Shown: positions 9,530 to 31,324, numbered from the stretch's first letter. The stretch is 64,000 nt of DNA from Bradysia coprophila (GCF_014529535.1 NC_050738.1:12540062-12604061), one strand, 5' to 3'. Notes: generated by a model not told the origin, from the letters alone. Program-made: numbers and translations.

Positions 9530-11418
9530 ATGAAGTCACTCATATTTGTTTTGTCAACGATTTTAACGGTAATTTAGTGCAAATCGATAAATTATTATTA
9601 ACCATTCCGCTAAGAATTTCTACAAAATCCAACTAACCTGTAATTGAAGTAAAAATTTTAGTCCGATTCGAAAGTGTTGCACTTAGGACCTGCTCTAAAA
9701 GATAGTGTTCTCTAAACCACAGAAGTAGATGCAGTGATTAGATGCACATTCTTTGTGAACAATCATAAGACACAAGTAAAATGGTGTCTTTGTTATGTAA
9801 GGCCGTTCTAGGGCGTCAGGATCATGTGGTATTCCCATTTTAAGGTAAATGGGAATTACATTGGTAATTGCGAGAGACATAGTTTTGTCTCGCCTGCATC
9901 AATTCCCTAGTCAGATTCGGATTCATAGCTTTCTTTTATGTCGAGTAGTGCTATGTGCGCACACATATAGATGAGGTAAAGGCTTCGGCTCGGTACATAA
10001 CTTACAAATCGTCCAAATAAACGAGATCCGGTTCCGGTAATTTGTTCCGCCGTTTTTTAATACAAAATAAATCTTGCAGTTATGCCAGTCATCGACCGTG
10101 CAAAACGACACCGTCGTCGCTTCGTCGACAAAAAATTATAATTTAGGTAAGCGATTTAGTCTTTGATAATTTCTCACGTTTTACTGGCAACATGAAATAT
10201 TTTCCTTTACAGCACCACTCTACCTCCTACTCCCGAATTTCATCACCACGTCCATCACAGATATAACAAATTATTTAAGAAAAAATGGATTCCAACAGAA
10301 AAATTTGTTGGGCTTTGCAGCAACAAATAGCTACGATTGTAACGGAAACGCCAGTCTGATACCTGTATACCGTTTCCACAACAATATCACTATGCAATAC
10401 ATTTTGTCGACCAATCCAACTCCGCCCAATGACACCACTTTACCATACACGCCAGATGGCATTGCATTCTACGCAGCAGATACGTTTAATACGAACTGTG
10501 GTGGACCGACTGCACCGTTGCATAGCTATTGGGTTCATAATACTCATTTTGTCTATACGACGGATAAAGCGAGTGCAGATACGGTGCTAGTTGAAATGGA
10601 GGGCGGAACATATAAAGGAACTGTTTGTCACTTTTGGCTAACTGATAAACCACCAATGATATTACCAAAGCCAGAAATTGTGATCACAACAGTACTCAAC
10701 ACAACAGTGCTGAACACAACAGTACCGACCACAACAATACCGACCACAACAGTACCGACCACAACAGTACCGACCACAACAGCACCGACAACAACAGTAC
10801 CGACCACAACAGCACCGACAACAACAGCACCGACCACAACAGTACCGACCACAATAGCTTCCACCACAACAATACCCTCGCATTGTCCAGTAAAAACAGG
10901 TAATATTGTGTCACAGTCAGTAATTTCTTTTCGCACTTATTTCAAACCAACCAAATGTCCTAAATTCATCATCAGTGCCACTCTGGCGATTGTACAGACC
11001 GCTTTCCAACAACCATTTCTACACGACTTCAGAATCAGAAGCTCATAACGCTGTATTGTCTTACAGCTACCTTCGAGAAGGATCACCTGGTACAGTAGCA
11101 GAATCAGCATCAGATTGTACATGCGAAAAGAATTTCGTTCCCGTTTATCGGTTGTACAGACCTGGAATATTGGATGATCATTTTTACACGGCCAGTGAAG
11201 ACGAAGCCATTAAGGCCCAGTCGACATATGGATACATTCGTGAAGGCATCGAATACTATTGCTCTCTGAATGGAGACGTTTGTGGAGCAACAAGACCACT
11301 GTATAGATATTGGCGGGGAACCGATCACTTCTACACTTCTAACATTGATGAGGGAAACAGAAATGTAATACCTTTCGGTGGTACATACGAGGGAATCATT
11401 TGCTATATTTGGCCTTAG
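9530..11418 (+). CDS. Secreted DUF5648-like protein with Thr-rich mucin-type linker
   Basis: Four exons, 9530-9568, 10080-10146, 10213-10899 and 10976-11418, join in phase to 411 aa. Exon 1 encodes a signal peptide (MKSLIFVLSTILT). Residues about 36-170 hold a first, weak set of P-L/V-Y...H-F/I-Y-T-T-S units (LYLLLPNFITTSITD, VYRFHN, HFVYTTDKA). A linker at about 180-245 is made of TTTVP/TTTAP pentapeptides, from 15-bp DNA repeats, and is likely O-glycosylated. The C-terminal ~150 residues carry three clean units (WRLYRPLSNNHFYTTSESE, VYRLYRPGILDDHFYTASED, LYRYWRGTDHFYTS), each ending G-Y/T-x-Y/R-E-G. This pattern fits DUF5648 (PF18885), which I recall mainly from secreted bacterial and fungal proteins. 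Role unknown; surface or glycan binding is a guess. A polyadenylation signal AATAAA follows at about 11450. Confidence 0.8.
10683..10868 (+). repeat. Tandem 15-bp coding repeat (TTTVP/TTTAP linker)
   Basis: Units of the type CCGACCACAACAGTA repeat about a dozen times inside the DUF5648 gene. They keep frame and encode TTTVP, TTTAP or TTTIP. Copy number is likely variable between individuals. Opposite-strand Val- or Cys-rich open frames here are shadows of the repeat. Confidence 0.85.
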
Positions 11419-13190
11419 ATGCATATTTCGTTTTGTGTTGTTTAATGAAATAAAAAAAATAAAAATTTGGACGTAACTTATTCAAATTCATATAAAGTAC
11501 TAGCATAGAACTACACTCGAGTCGAGTCGGCATGTTGTTGACGTCAAGCACCAACCACTGTTGACGCCGTAAGTGAGTTGACACTGGGCGAACCAATTAG
11601 ACGAAAAAGAGGCACGCACAACAGGCCCAACGGAGGCTTAGGTGCAGAGATCGTCTCACCCCATACAATCTAATCTAATCTAGTTAGACCATGCGTAATT
11701 TCGATTTTAAATTCTCAGCACACTTACGGAGTGAATTGCAACTTTTAGGTAATTTGATTTAGACATTGGGTTGTCTTTCAGGAATTCATCGGCGACTGGA
11801 ACAGTCTGACGATGATTTTCGTGCATGCACTAAAATCGCCGAACTGTTTTAAATTTGTTAGTTGCCTAAGGATGCACTTTTTCGATCAAAGTTAAAGCAA
11901 ATATTGTACCGATCGAAAGCTAAGGACCTATGCTAAACGATAATAGAGCGAAGGACAAGTATCAACTTACAGTTGCTCACGAGGAGGAAACAGCTCCGGT
12001 TAGTTGTAGCTTTGGGCCGAAGAAAAAAACACAAATTTATCCGGAAAGTCAAAAAGTCAAATTAAGTTACGGAGAGTCACGGATAACAACAAAAAGTAAC
12101 GAAACGTGACGTCACGGGAAGTCACATAAAGTTGAGAAAAAGTCACAAAGTCATGAAAATCCGGCGACATCCGGAATAGCCCGGATCTGTTTAAAACGTC
12201 ACGTGAGATATTTTTTCGAGTATTTTTGAAAATATTACAAATTGGCTTCTCTTAGAAAACTATAAGTTTTACTATTTTCAGCTTTTAAATGTGTTATTCA
12301 AAAATAACATTTGATTTTTTGTCAAAATTTTTCATGTAGTCGCTGCATTTAAAATGTTAGTTGTCTCCATACTCGAAAAAATACAACATTTTTGGGCCTT
12401 CCAGCGAAACCAAAAAATATTTTAATTTACCTATCGAAACTGTACGTTTGCTGGATGCACTATTGAAATGCCTTGAAAATGAGCTATCACAACAATATAT
12501 TGATAAAATTCACCCAAAAGAGATGACTTTTTCATTTATAAAATTCTTGAAAATTGCACATTGGTGAAACTTGACGCTATACCAAAACGACGGTAAAACC
12601 CACAATCCATCTACTTCGTTAAGCTCGAAAATTGGTTAAAAAAAACCGGCGGTGCAACCTTATATTGACTCCTTAAAAAAAAAACTTTTTGTTGAATTAT
12701 TATTGCTAGTACGATGGTGAATCGCGGTAGGTCGAAATCCGGAATCTCTAAAAAAAAAATTGAAATCGACACACCCTAACTAAAATCATCATGTACTGGA
12801 ACTATACCGGTCGAATTAATTCCTCAAAGTTGTAAATAAATAGATTTGTTTTAACTCACAGAGTCTCTATTCTGAGTAGGGAAAAACCGGGAAAAACAGG
12901 TTAACTGGTTTACCATTTCCCGGGAAATTTTTTCGTCATTTACCGGTTAACCTTCAAAAATTGAATGATTTTTTAAATGTTTCCTTTGCATAATACCTTG
13001 AATGGAATTATTCTTCTAGTTGCATTAAAGCATTACATCTGATTTGAATTCTTTGTGAACATTTTCATCGCAAATTTTATTTATTATGATAAGCAACTCA
13101 AGGTCAGCCATAACGCAGTAACTTGAATGGGTTATTTTTGGTGTCAAGCAAGAACCAGGATTGACCCCATTCCAAGTGACAGCGATAAGC
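11419..13190. other. Gene-free stretch with decayed repeats
   Basis: Around 12040-12160 a loose AAAGTCAC/AGTCACGG repeat is visible, followed by CCGG-containing words. Near 12885-12960 a block of GGGAAAAACCGGGAAAAAC and GGGAAATTTTTTCGTCATTT occurs; a related block at about 13888-13950 suggests an element of about 1.1 kb (about 12865-13977) whose ends read TCTGAGTAGGGAA and TTCCCTAATTCTGAGA. No coding region is supported. Confidence 0.4.
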
Positions 13191-13336
13191 TGAAAACACA
13201 CTGACAACTGAAATTGCTGAGATGGACAATTTATGCTGCTATTCCTATTGTATTCCGTTTTTCACCACAGGCTAAACAATGGAAGTCGCACCATAAATTG
13301 TCCATCTCAGCAATTTCAGTTGCCAGTGTGTTTTCA
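13191..13336. mobile_element. Foldback MITE, 146 bp
   Basis: Terminal inverted repeats of about 45 bp start TGAAAACACACTGACAACTG and end with the complement CAGTGTGTTTTCA. A degraded half copy follows at about 13370-13490 (GCTGAGGTGGACAATTATG, TTCACCACAGG). There is no clear target duplication. It sits inside the decayed element at about 12.87-13.98 kb. Confidence 0.75.
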
Positions 13337-14078
13337 ACTTTAGGCTGAGAACAAACGATCAATTTTGCTTTGCTGAGGTGGACAATTATGCTGTAATTTC
13401 TATTGCAATCGAATTTTCACCACAGGATAAACAAAAGAAAATGCAGCATTATTTTCGATCTGAGCAACACAAAATTGATCCTTTATTCTTTAGCCTTAAG
13501 TTTGCAACTCCGAAATCGCTGTTCCTCAGAAAATTTACAGAATTCGAAGTGGAGAAGATCGTGTAACTACATCTTCTAAGAAACCAAATGAAACGACGTC
13601 CGTCAAAAATTCAAGAAGACAGTACTATATAACAGAAATTTTGAAACTTGCTCACGCTATCGATTTCCGATATTTCTGTTGAACTGTGTAGAAATGGAAT
13701 TTTTTTAACCTGAAAAGTCGCAAATAAATAAACGGTAAACTCGCTTCTGCAGGGCTTCGCCAGCACAATAAGCCACTTAGTTTTTTAGACATTGATATCT
13801 CGACTTGTAGCATAAAAGCATTTGCCATTGGTGCGCGAGTTACAAAATCTCAACTCATCAAAAAACAAATGTCTAAACGAGTACTATTGATTTCCTGGGA
13901 AATTTTTTCTCATTTACCGTTTTTCCCGTTTCTCGGTTTTTCAAAATCGACGGTAAATGCATTCCCTAATTCTGAGATAATTGATCATCAAGCGTTACTG
14001 ACCGCTGCTGGTTGAGATTATCGTAGTCTCGGTAGTCAATTTAGACAAATTTCAAATATTTTTGAAGACATTCAAAAT

Positions 14079-14253
14079 AATTGCGATTTGTCAACTTTCG
14101 GCACCCTGGACTTTACTTGAATAGTCGCGGAATACCTCCAAATAAATTTCTAAAAATCTAGAATTCAGTTTTGGATTTTTAGAAATTTATTTGGAGGCAT
14201 TCCTCGACTAATTAAGTAAAGTCCAGGGTGCCGAAAGTTGGCAAGCCGCAATT
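14079..14253. mobile_element. Foldback MITE, 175 bp, almost fully palindromic
   Basis: The left arm AATTGCGATTTGTCAACTTT and following GGCACCCTGGACTTTACTT are mirrored by AAGTAAAGTCCAGGGTGCC and GGCAAGCCGCAATT. The centre (about 14135-14190) is a second palindrome of CTCCAAATAAATTTCTAAAA around GAATTC. No coding capacity. It lies just beyond the 3' end of the NTPase gene. Confidence 0.8.
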
Positions 14254-14605
14254 AATTTCAATGTGTTAAAAGGAGAAGCACATTGACGGCGCGATTGAAG
14301 AAAAATCCAAGAAATTTTTGATTGAGTTGCAACATTTTTATTTTTTGCCATCGAAATGTTTGTATCAAAAATTAAAAATTGTGTGCTCAACACTTTGCTT
14401 CTGTTGACAATTTACTTTCTTCGTAAAAAATATTTTTTTTTTTTGCATTTTGTGTCTTTTTGTGATATGTTTTCATGTTTTTCTTCCTCTCTCTTATTTT
14501 TTGTTAAACATAAATTCATTGCTAGTGATTCCCTGCTAATTTGTAATCTGCAAAAAAAAAGTAATAAACGGCGGTGTTGAACGTTGTGTGTGATTGTCGA
14601 CCAGT

Positions 14606-17600
14606 TTAATTCGACGACGTTGGTTTTATTCGGGTAAGTACATTGTATGCACAGCCTAGCGCCCATGAAATTTCATGACCCTGAATTTTCTTGCAGAGCT
14701 GAAAATTGAGAAGAAGAAAAGAAGTTCGTCAGTAAGCCATCAGTTTGCTATGAATGAACATGGATTGGAGTAATGAACTGATGTGCGCATTACACGTACC
14801 TTAATTTTCGTTTGCGGTTTCAATCCGTAACCCTCCTCCAATAACACAGCCATGTAAGAAACATCCAAACACATAAACGGTTGATCTGTATTCGGATTTG
14901 CGCAGATTTCTTTTGCCATTTTGTAAAAATCTGCTACGGTAACATCACCACCATCGCCAAATTCTAAAAATTAAGTTTAATTGAATTAACATAATTGCTT
15001 CCACGCCACGGTACGACTGTGTATATCGGGAATGAGGAGGTCAAGGTCCAACCATGGTAGGGAGCAGATAAAGGTAACGTGAAATTCGTGCAAATTAACC
15101 TTAAATTTGGCAGACGAGTGACGGAAGAGAATTGAGACAATCTTTAGTTATCTAAAGCAACTGCTGATAATGTTAGCCGTCCGGCTGCGATGACGAAGGG
15201 TAAAAAAATGCATGTCATTCGTCGCCTTCGTGTCTGTAGTGCGACACCCAACGAAAAAGATAACAAAACCGAAACTTACCAATCATTCCGGTCTCGATAG
15301 CGCGTTCATAGTAATAACTGAAGGCCGTAATTTGGAGTTGATTGAGAGTAATTGGCTTCGGATTGACCAACGGCAACGTTCTTTGCTTAATGCTACGAAG
15401 GCAGACTTCAAAATCAACAACTGGATTTTCGATCGTTGACTTGACATTGTCCTTTCCACTGAAAGTGAAAGATGAAAATTTTAACTTTCGAACAACGATG
15501 TTTGGTATGAGGTTCTTTACCTGACTGAATAATCGACGTTGGCATACTTCCATACTTTGCTTTTGACTATCGGATTCACGCACTCTGATTGGACGCTCGT
15601 CTCGTTCTTGGGATAACCATGTGTGAATACAGCATGACGAACAGCCATTAATCCCAAATTCAAGTAACTGTTTGTAAACACTTCGATCTCTCCACTCCCG
15701 ACCGGAACTCGGTGCGTGTGGCTTTCGAAATTGGGATTTTGTTTTGGATCTTTCGGGGCGAATGTCACTTGTGTGCTACCGCCACCCAAATCCAAAGCTG
15801 CTACAGTACTTCCCGTATTCAGACGGCCCAACAAAAAGTTTACGGTAAACCAGGAAAATATTCCCTCATCCGTACCGTCCATTATTTCGACATGGTTTTC
15901 AACCAATAAGAATCCGGAATGCTGAAATAAATCGCGCACACTGTTCAACAAATTGTCTGCTTTAGTTTGATCCAGCAGACGTAAGCCTGTAGAAGACGAA
16001 GAAAGAGCCATGAGAATTTACCAATATTGAGCACAACAAATGTAATTGACATACCTGCAGTTGCCTTTAATACTAATGGAGTGTTTGACCACAAATGTTT
16101 TGGAATGAAAACTTTAGCTTCGTCGAGCAGTACGGCAATTTTGTTCGCTCCTTCCGTCGGATTATCGACGAACGACGATAGGCCCGGTTTGACCTCACGG
16201 AATATTTCTTTATCTAAAACTAGGCGGCCATCAAGATAGCTTTTATGGAATTCATAGGCCAATACACGACTGCCAGTCGAACCGGCATCGATAACAACAG
16301 CATACTGACGATCTTTGTAACCTAATCTTACGGCTAGTCCATCGATGGCATAATGAAATGAGTCTGTGTATGTACCTGAAACAAAGGATTCGGTTGAACG
16401 CAGGCAAATAATGACTGTACATCTACGCCATTAGTATTTTAGGGAATGCAACACGTGCCACTCACGTGCGTCATCAGCTGGTATCAAAGTATAGTGAACT
16501 TCATAATGGTTTTCATGAGATATAAAGTGTGAGTCAGATGACAAAGTCAACCTTCATGATCTTACTTTGACAGAAGCCGATGACGCCTAAAGCGCGTCGT
16601 TTTTGATAATCGTTGTGACACATCACGTAGAACTTCTGCATAGAAAATAGATGCTCGAATGTAAATGAATCATCAGGGGTTCACATGTCAATCCACTGTG
16701 AACAATACCCCCAAATAAATGAAGAAAATTCTACTCAAAATGAAATCGACGTTCACTAAATGAAACGGTTGACAAACACATGAAAGTTACCCGGTTGCTC
16801 TTTTAGCTTCACGGATTGTATCAATCCCAAGGTTGCTAGAGTAACAATAATCGAAAAAGCACACAAAATGCAAAATAAAACAAAATCGATTTTCATTTAA
16901 CTATTGGTCAACAATGGATTCCGTCAAGAAACAGACGCTCGTTTCTTAACTCTTGAGCTAGGTCGTGAGATATGCGAATATCGCCTAACAAATCGAATCT
17001 GACGTAGATTCTAACAATTTCAACTGAATTCTATTGTTGAAAGTTATCGAATTACGTACGTAGTGTCTACGTGTACATTTTTGAATGGCGTGGTGCACCT
17101 ATTATACACTATAAACCTGCGGAAATTAAATTTAATCAAATTGTATTGTCGCGTTACTTACCGAAAAAGAATACTAGAATCACCACACACACAATTAAAC
17201 TGAGAAAGGAATACAACAATCCATTTTGATTAGACAGTTGAGAATTTGGTCGTTTCGGCCGTTTTGGTGCGGTTGAATTCGATTGAAGAAGCTGTAAAGG
17301 AAAGTGTGAAAATGCTCATTAGGCTGATGACTCATTGTAAAAGTGGACGCTGTTGAAAGGTGTTTGTATGTTAAACGATTAGCGTTGCCGAGATTATGAT
17401 GTTTGGATTCGAATTGTCATTGCTTAGTGATAAGATTAGAGAATTTTGTTTTGTAAGATGATGATTAGAAGTTTTATTAGAACATTATAAGATAAGTTAC
17501 ACGGCGAAGATAAAAAATGAGTTCAAAACATTTACCGATTCCAATTCGTAATCGCGTTTATAGGTCATTTTTGCATTTCATAAATAGCCAACACATCAAA

Positions 17601-18019
17601 TCCATACTATGACATACGCGGTATGGAGTAGATTCATTTATCGAAAAAGCAATACTTTAATTGAGAAATGAAATTAAATTTTCTTTTATCAACAAAAATT
17701 TGCCTGTGCAACAAGATAACAAAAACCTATAACTTTTTGACATATCTGTTTTGCACTGACATTCGGACGTCCGAAACAGCAGAGGAAAAGGGGAGAAAAA
17801 AGATGACGAAATTATCAGCGGCGCCACAAGCCACGAGAAAAAAAAACTTGTTTCGTCACTGTGACTCGTCTGATGATAAATGAAGATAGCCTATTACATA
17901 AACACGCTGTGTATTACACTGTTTCCGATCAGTTAAATCAATAAAATACGCTTAATCGCAGTACGATATTTAAATACAAAATATATTACCTTCCGTTGAC
18001 GAAGATTTTTATTGGACAT
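14606..18019 (-). CDS. NTPase: Ectonucleoside triphosphate diphosphohydrolase (CD39/GDA1 family)
   Basis: Nucleoside di/triphosphatase of the secretory pathway, similar to ENTPD5/6 and Drosophila NTPase. Common exons are 16375-16055, 15986-15521, 15458-15280, 14963-14800 and 14698-14606. All five apyrase-conserved regions are visible: DAGSTGSR, KATAGLRLL, MDGTDEGIFSWFTVNFLLG, ALDLGGGSTQVTF and ISWALGCAYNVL. Three alternative first exons join in matching phase. 18019-17990 and 17568-17536 both splice to 17291-17162, which encodes a type II membrane anchor (YSFLSLIVCVVILVFFF), giving 460 and 461 aa. 16896-16791 encodes a cleavable signal (MKIDFVLFCILCAFSIIVTLATL), giving 442 aa. The gene could therefore make membrane-bound and secreted enzyme from separate promoters. 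The family is known to remove UDP/GDP from the ER and Golgi. Confidence 0.93.
16791..16896 (-). CDS. NTPase: Alternative first exon of NTPase: cleavable signal peptide form
   Basis: This 106-nt exon starts at ATG 16896 and ends phase 1 at a GG-gtaact donor, as the membrane-anchor exon does, so both feed the same common exon at 16375. Its hydrophobic run (FVLFCILCAFSIIVTLATLGL) lies at the very N terminus, unlike the anchor isoforms with about 30 residues before the membrane segment. It may still act as an uncleaved anchor. It lies in the intron between the anchor exon and the common exons. Confidence 0.75.
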
Positions 18020-20696
18020 TTTTAATTTACTTTACTATTAAAACACAGCACAATATAATGGTAATACTACGGGACACAGTTATCGTATATTAGGATACGC
18101 AGTCATTCGAACAACAAAATCAAACAACAAAATAATAGTTTATTTTGTTAGGACGTCAACCGACCGCGACCAAACGATTATTGACAATATCGCGGCTCAA
18201 CGAAGACAACAAAATATAAAACATTAGATATGTGACACATTTGACAGTTCGTTTTGATAAAACCATTTGTCGGTAATACAGAAGAGTTCACATTTTATGT
18301 TGTCAACGGTGTGTGAACCAAATTCAAAATTGAGCGCCCACGTAGTGATGGATAAGTATGTGTTATGGATAAGTATGCTGGTATTTTGATGGGAACAATG
18401 AGCACGCCTAATGGCCTAATGATGCTACTTTAAAGATTTAAACACATGAAATTAAGCTCTGGTTAATTTGGTGAAAACATAACTCTCAGAAGCTCGAAAA
18501 ACGAATACTCATGGCCATGAGTCATGGGCTCCTTTGTCTTTTGCGGCGTGACTATACGTTTTTCGAAATTTTGACGCTTTTCTTTTTACCAGAAGGATGA
18601 CGAGAAACCCGTTTTTGCAGTACGATGGTCTTTACATATTCGTTGGAAGCATTGATATAAGAAAGAAATTTTGTGAAATGGTGTCAATTTATTTATATGT
18701 AGGTTTCATTGTCGAAATCCTAAATCGTAAATTCACATTTTTAAATTCATTCTGACTCAGAATTATAATTTCGAGTAAATGAGTCTGGCTTGTCCTTAGG
18801 CTTGATTTCCATATGCTAAAAAATACTCCGTGTGATAGACAAAATTGAATTCTTTACTTGACAGTTAGGTCTCTCACCGCTCTTACACGGAGTACTTTTT
18901 GTTGAGTAGAAACCATACTTAAGAACTTTATAAAATGGTTACGCAGATTATGTAGTTGGTTCATATGATGTCCGTTTGACAAGTGGAACGCTGCCTGTTG
19001 CCATAGTGAGACTTTATTTTTTGCAAGTTGTCATACGTGCACTAATTTTTTTTTTGAAAAATACAATATGAGCGAATTGAAGGATACATAATATGACCCA
19101 AAAAGCATTATTTCCATACGATTTGACAGATATGTCATGATATTGAAGTCGATCCAACTTTTACCAAATGTGAGCAGGTTATACTAACCTTCACATATCA
19201 AAATGTCTCATGAATAATAATGTGGTTGGCTTTGCCTCGTTAGCACAAGCTTACAACTAGTCCCGAAAAATTCCACTTTTCATCACTCGTAATGAAAAAT
19301 ACTATTTTGGAACCCTCTTTAAGAAGGATGAAGAAATAGTACATTTTACGCTTGAAGACTGAAATTCGACGGATTTCGACACGCATTCTACGATCGAAAA
19401 GTTCAATTCAAATGGATTTTCATATATGTAGATTTTTCTGGCTGCTTCGTTGTTGAAATTTGTATAGCGATTTCTTCGATTCTTCGTGATGAAAGCTGAA
19501 TTTTTCGATTATGGAGATCCCCTCTAGTGATTTCATACAAAAGCAGCGATGGCCTTTCAAAATAAAGTGGTCCAGCCGCACCATGCTCTGATCTCTGATC
19601 AGGGTCTGATCGGAATATGATCTGACGCCTGATTTTTTTTTGTTAAGACGTATTCCCGGAAATATCAAATGTTTTGTAAGTGATAAAAGCGTTCACTTCA
19701 GTTCTCTTCTTAGCCCTTCTTCAAATAACCTGAATTGACCTGATAGGCTTAAGTAATTCTTCAAGTATGCGTAGCACACTATTATACAAAGGGTCATCTC
19801 AGAGAATATTATGATGTAAAAATATAAGGAGTTTGGTGTATGGTGCCGAAAATTTTGTGTGTACTTTGAAGAGAAAATTCTGGTACAACGTTGTTCTAAG
19901 GTATCACGAATTTTCTAGTAGATAAGGCAGACTAAATTTTTACAATTCTAACATATTTTCTAATATATTTTACTTCATTCTTAAATAAGTGGGTGAAAGG
20001 GACTGTAGTTAAAATAGAGGGGCTCAGCCTCGACGGATTTGAAAATAGAGTGGCTCCAAGAAATAGCTTCACTTCCCATTGTACTGTATTCTGCATTTTT
20101 TTTTTAAATTCATTATCTATGACATCTATGCGTTCGCGTGTGAAGTGCAATGCATCAGTAATTCTTTGTTCGTACATACTCGTCAAATTCAGACGTTGCT
20201 AGCCAAATAAACCAATGAAAATTACTTTAAGACTTTTGTGTAGGCTATTTTGATTTAAAAAAATTGGAAAAACGGTGTAAACGAATGAACAAATTACTTG
20301 AATAGTAAATCCAATTTATGAACCACCCTACAATTTCTTGTGTACATTTTGGCTATCGGCAAAGCAGTTCAGAACTTTGATACGAGTTGTTTCGCTTTTT
20401 ATATAATGACAAGAGATATGTTTGTGAAATATACTTTTTTGAATGGTGCGCGTTAGGCATATGGTTTAGTCATTTATATGTGAAAATTCGGTGAAACAAG
20501 TAATAAGTGAGAGTGTTATACGTAAGGTCTACGAAGAAAAAGTGCTGTCCTAAAATATTAATTGAATAAACGGACTTCAATTACTGGACTTACATATTTT
20601 AAGAACCCGATCGAAAGTGTACTGTGACTGAAACATTTGAAAATAAATTTTTGATAAAGCGAAGCTGTCGTTTGAACTTCAATTTTGATCTATCAA
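18020..20696. other. Intergenic between divergent NTPase and Pect genes
   Basis: No exon is supported. A short inverted repeat lies at 18817-18907 (AAAAATACTCCGTGT and ACACGGAGTACTTTTT). The region must hold the promoters of both head-to-head genes, but no TATA box stood out. Confidence 0.5.
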
Positions 20697-29234
<8,538 letters not shown>

Positions 29235-31001
29235 TCATCATATTGTCGACCGGACGATTAAAACAAAAAAAATATAATCTCTTTTGATCGGAGAGTATAA
29301 TTCTTCGGAAAATCAATTACGTCACTTGACGATTATACTTAAAAATCTATTAATCAATTTGCTTTTCGTTGTATTTACCCGGTTTTAAGACGATGGAAAC
29401 CAAAAGGAAAAAATTAATAATCAAATTTCAAGTAAAATATTATAGTGCCAGTGAATGCTTCGACGAATGTGGTTGTGTGAATTTGTGGACACTTTTTTAA
29501 GGCTTCTGACTAGTGAGTGTAATTGAATCAATGAGACATTATGTAAACGCGTTTCTTCAAAAATATGGAAACACCTTTTCTCTGCACCTGTTGAAAATCG
29601 TTTTTTTTCCTTAGTTTTTTCTTCTTTCTTTAATTTATAAATTTGTTGCTGCCTAATCGTATTTTCGGTCTGTGAAATTCTATACCAAATATTTGTAAGA
29701 TCAGTGTATCGCATCGTAAACTTTAGTTCGTATCGTTTATTTCACTGTACCAGTACCTTCAATTTTGTAGCGCATGTTGAACATATTTTTTATTGATGTA
29801 TAAGTCATCGGCAGTGAAATATTAACCAAAATGAAAAACGATTTTTTTTTACAAAATTTTACTTTTTAGTCTTTTAATTGCTCTTGTTGTGTACACACAG
29901 AGAAAAATGTAATTATTTTAATGGACAGCAGACATACAAATTACCGTGGTATATGAAATATAAATAAATAAAAAATAAATTACAAATCAACCAACAAAAA
30001 ACTTTCTCTTTTAAATCCATATACTTACCGATCTGATCCGCACTCGTGTGACAAAACTAACTTGAAACAATTAAATTTCTGTTGACCTAAAAAACCGAAC
30101 GAAAATGCAAACAATCATTTAGCAAAATCAAATGAAACATTTAGCATATCTCTGTCACATAGAGCTAGTTATTTCACGCTCGGTGGATTTTCCATCATTC
30201 TTATGCGATTCAGTCAAGCATCACCCGAAATAATAATATAAAGCGACTAATGACGTTAAACCGGTACGCAGTTTAGTGTATTCCTTTATGATTCGAAAAT
30301 AGCAAATGTTGATGGTGCCAAAAAAAATGCATTTACCATCCAAACCATAAAAATTTAAATTTTTATAAAAATTTTCTTTAGAAGTTGGCCATTGTAATCG
30401 ACCGGTAGTACGAAACTTTATTTTACCTGGAAACCAGACTAATTCCAGGGGTGGCGTTATCTAACATGCAACAAACAAATTTTTACTCACAAAAGGAGCC
30501 TGAGCTCAGAACAAGTAAATTTCAATCGAACACAGCTAAACAAAAAGAGCAGAATTACTCTTCTCTTTCCCATGGTACGCGTGAAGTGAATGTGGAGACA
30601 AATTGCCGTTTCGACCTCCGGATCCAGTGGCGGTTAGAGGTTAGCGTGATCTAATCATCTTCAGTCGCTTCCACTGGTCCGTTACACGATACAGCCGCAA
30701 ACTTTACGCTTGAATTAGTGTCTTAAAGTTTGGAAATAATGAAAAAATTCTTGGAAAGCTGCTTCGAAAAACATCCCTTAGACGCAGCCGAACGGAGTCA
30801 ATCGAAATCAAATTAAACAAAATCAAAATGAAATTAAAAATAAAACAGAAAACAACCCGAAAAACCGAAAAACACTCAACCACTTGACCTTAAAAACTTT
30901 TTCGAAATAAAGACCTTCGTAAAAATCAAAACTCTTGAACATCCTCAATCCTCAATCCCCAGGTTGTCTATAGGTTTTCCTTCTGTATTTATAACTGCTG
31001 A
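29235..31001. other. 3' flank of Pect and intergenic DNA
   Basis: The Pect 3' UTR probably extends to one of the AATAAA-rich clusters, the clearest at about 29960-29985. No further exon is supported up to 31.0 kb. Confidence 0.45.
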
Positions 31002-31126
31002 TTTTCGCATTGTCTTGAAATGTCAAACTTGCATTTGCTGCCAAACACAATTTTAGGAATTGAAATGAATCAATCAAAGAAAATTGGTAGCAAATGCAAG
31101 TTTGACATTTTAATACAATGCGAAAA
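31002..31126. mobile_element. MITE, 125 bp
   Basis: Terminal inverted repeats of about 40 bp read TTTTCGCATTGT, then AATGTCAAACTTGCATTTGC, mirrored at the right end. It touches a second inverted-repeat element starting at 31138. Confidence 0.75.
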
Positions 31127-31137
31127 GAGCTGAAAAT

Positions 31138-31324
31138 AATAGTACATATCGTACCTAGGACTAAAAGTCTTTTAGTCCGTGGTACGAATAGTATTTTTCA
31201 TATTGGACGGAGAAAAAGTGCGACGAATTCTTTTTTAGCATATTCGATTCCAGACCTAACCTTCGGTCGGGAAACTTCTTACACACTAAAAAAGACTTTT
31301 AGTCCTAGGTACGAAATGTACTAT
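31138..31324. mobile_element. Inverted-repeat element, about 187 bp
   Basis: Left AGTACATATCGTACCTAGGA, then CTAAAAGTCTTTT; right GACTTTTAGTCCTAGGTACG, then AAATGTACT. The left end also folds on itself (GGACTAAAAG/CTTTTAGTCC). No coding capacity. Confidence 0.7.

Noticed and set aside
10628-10936. Val-rich or Cys-rich minus-strand open frames
   Set aside because: Antisense shadows of the 15-bp coding repeat in the DUF5648 gene.
12361-12567. 68-aa open frame in the 12 kb repeat-rich stretch
   Set aside because: No start context, splice sites or recognisable domain; surrounding DNA is decayed repeat.
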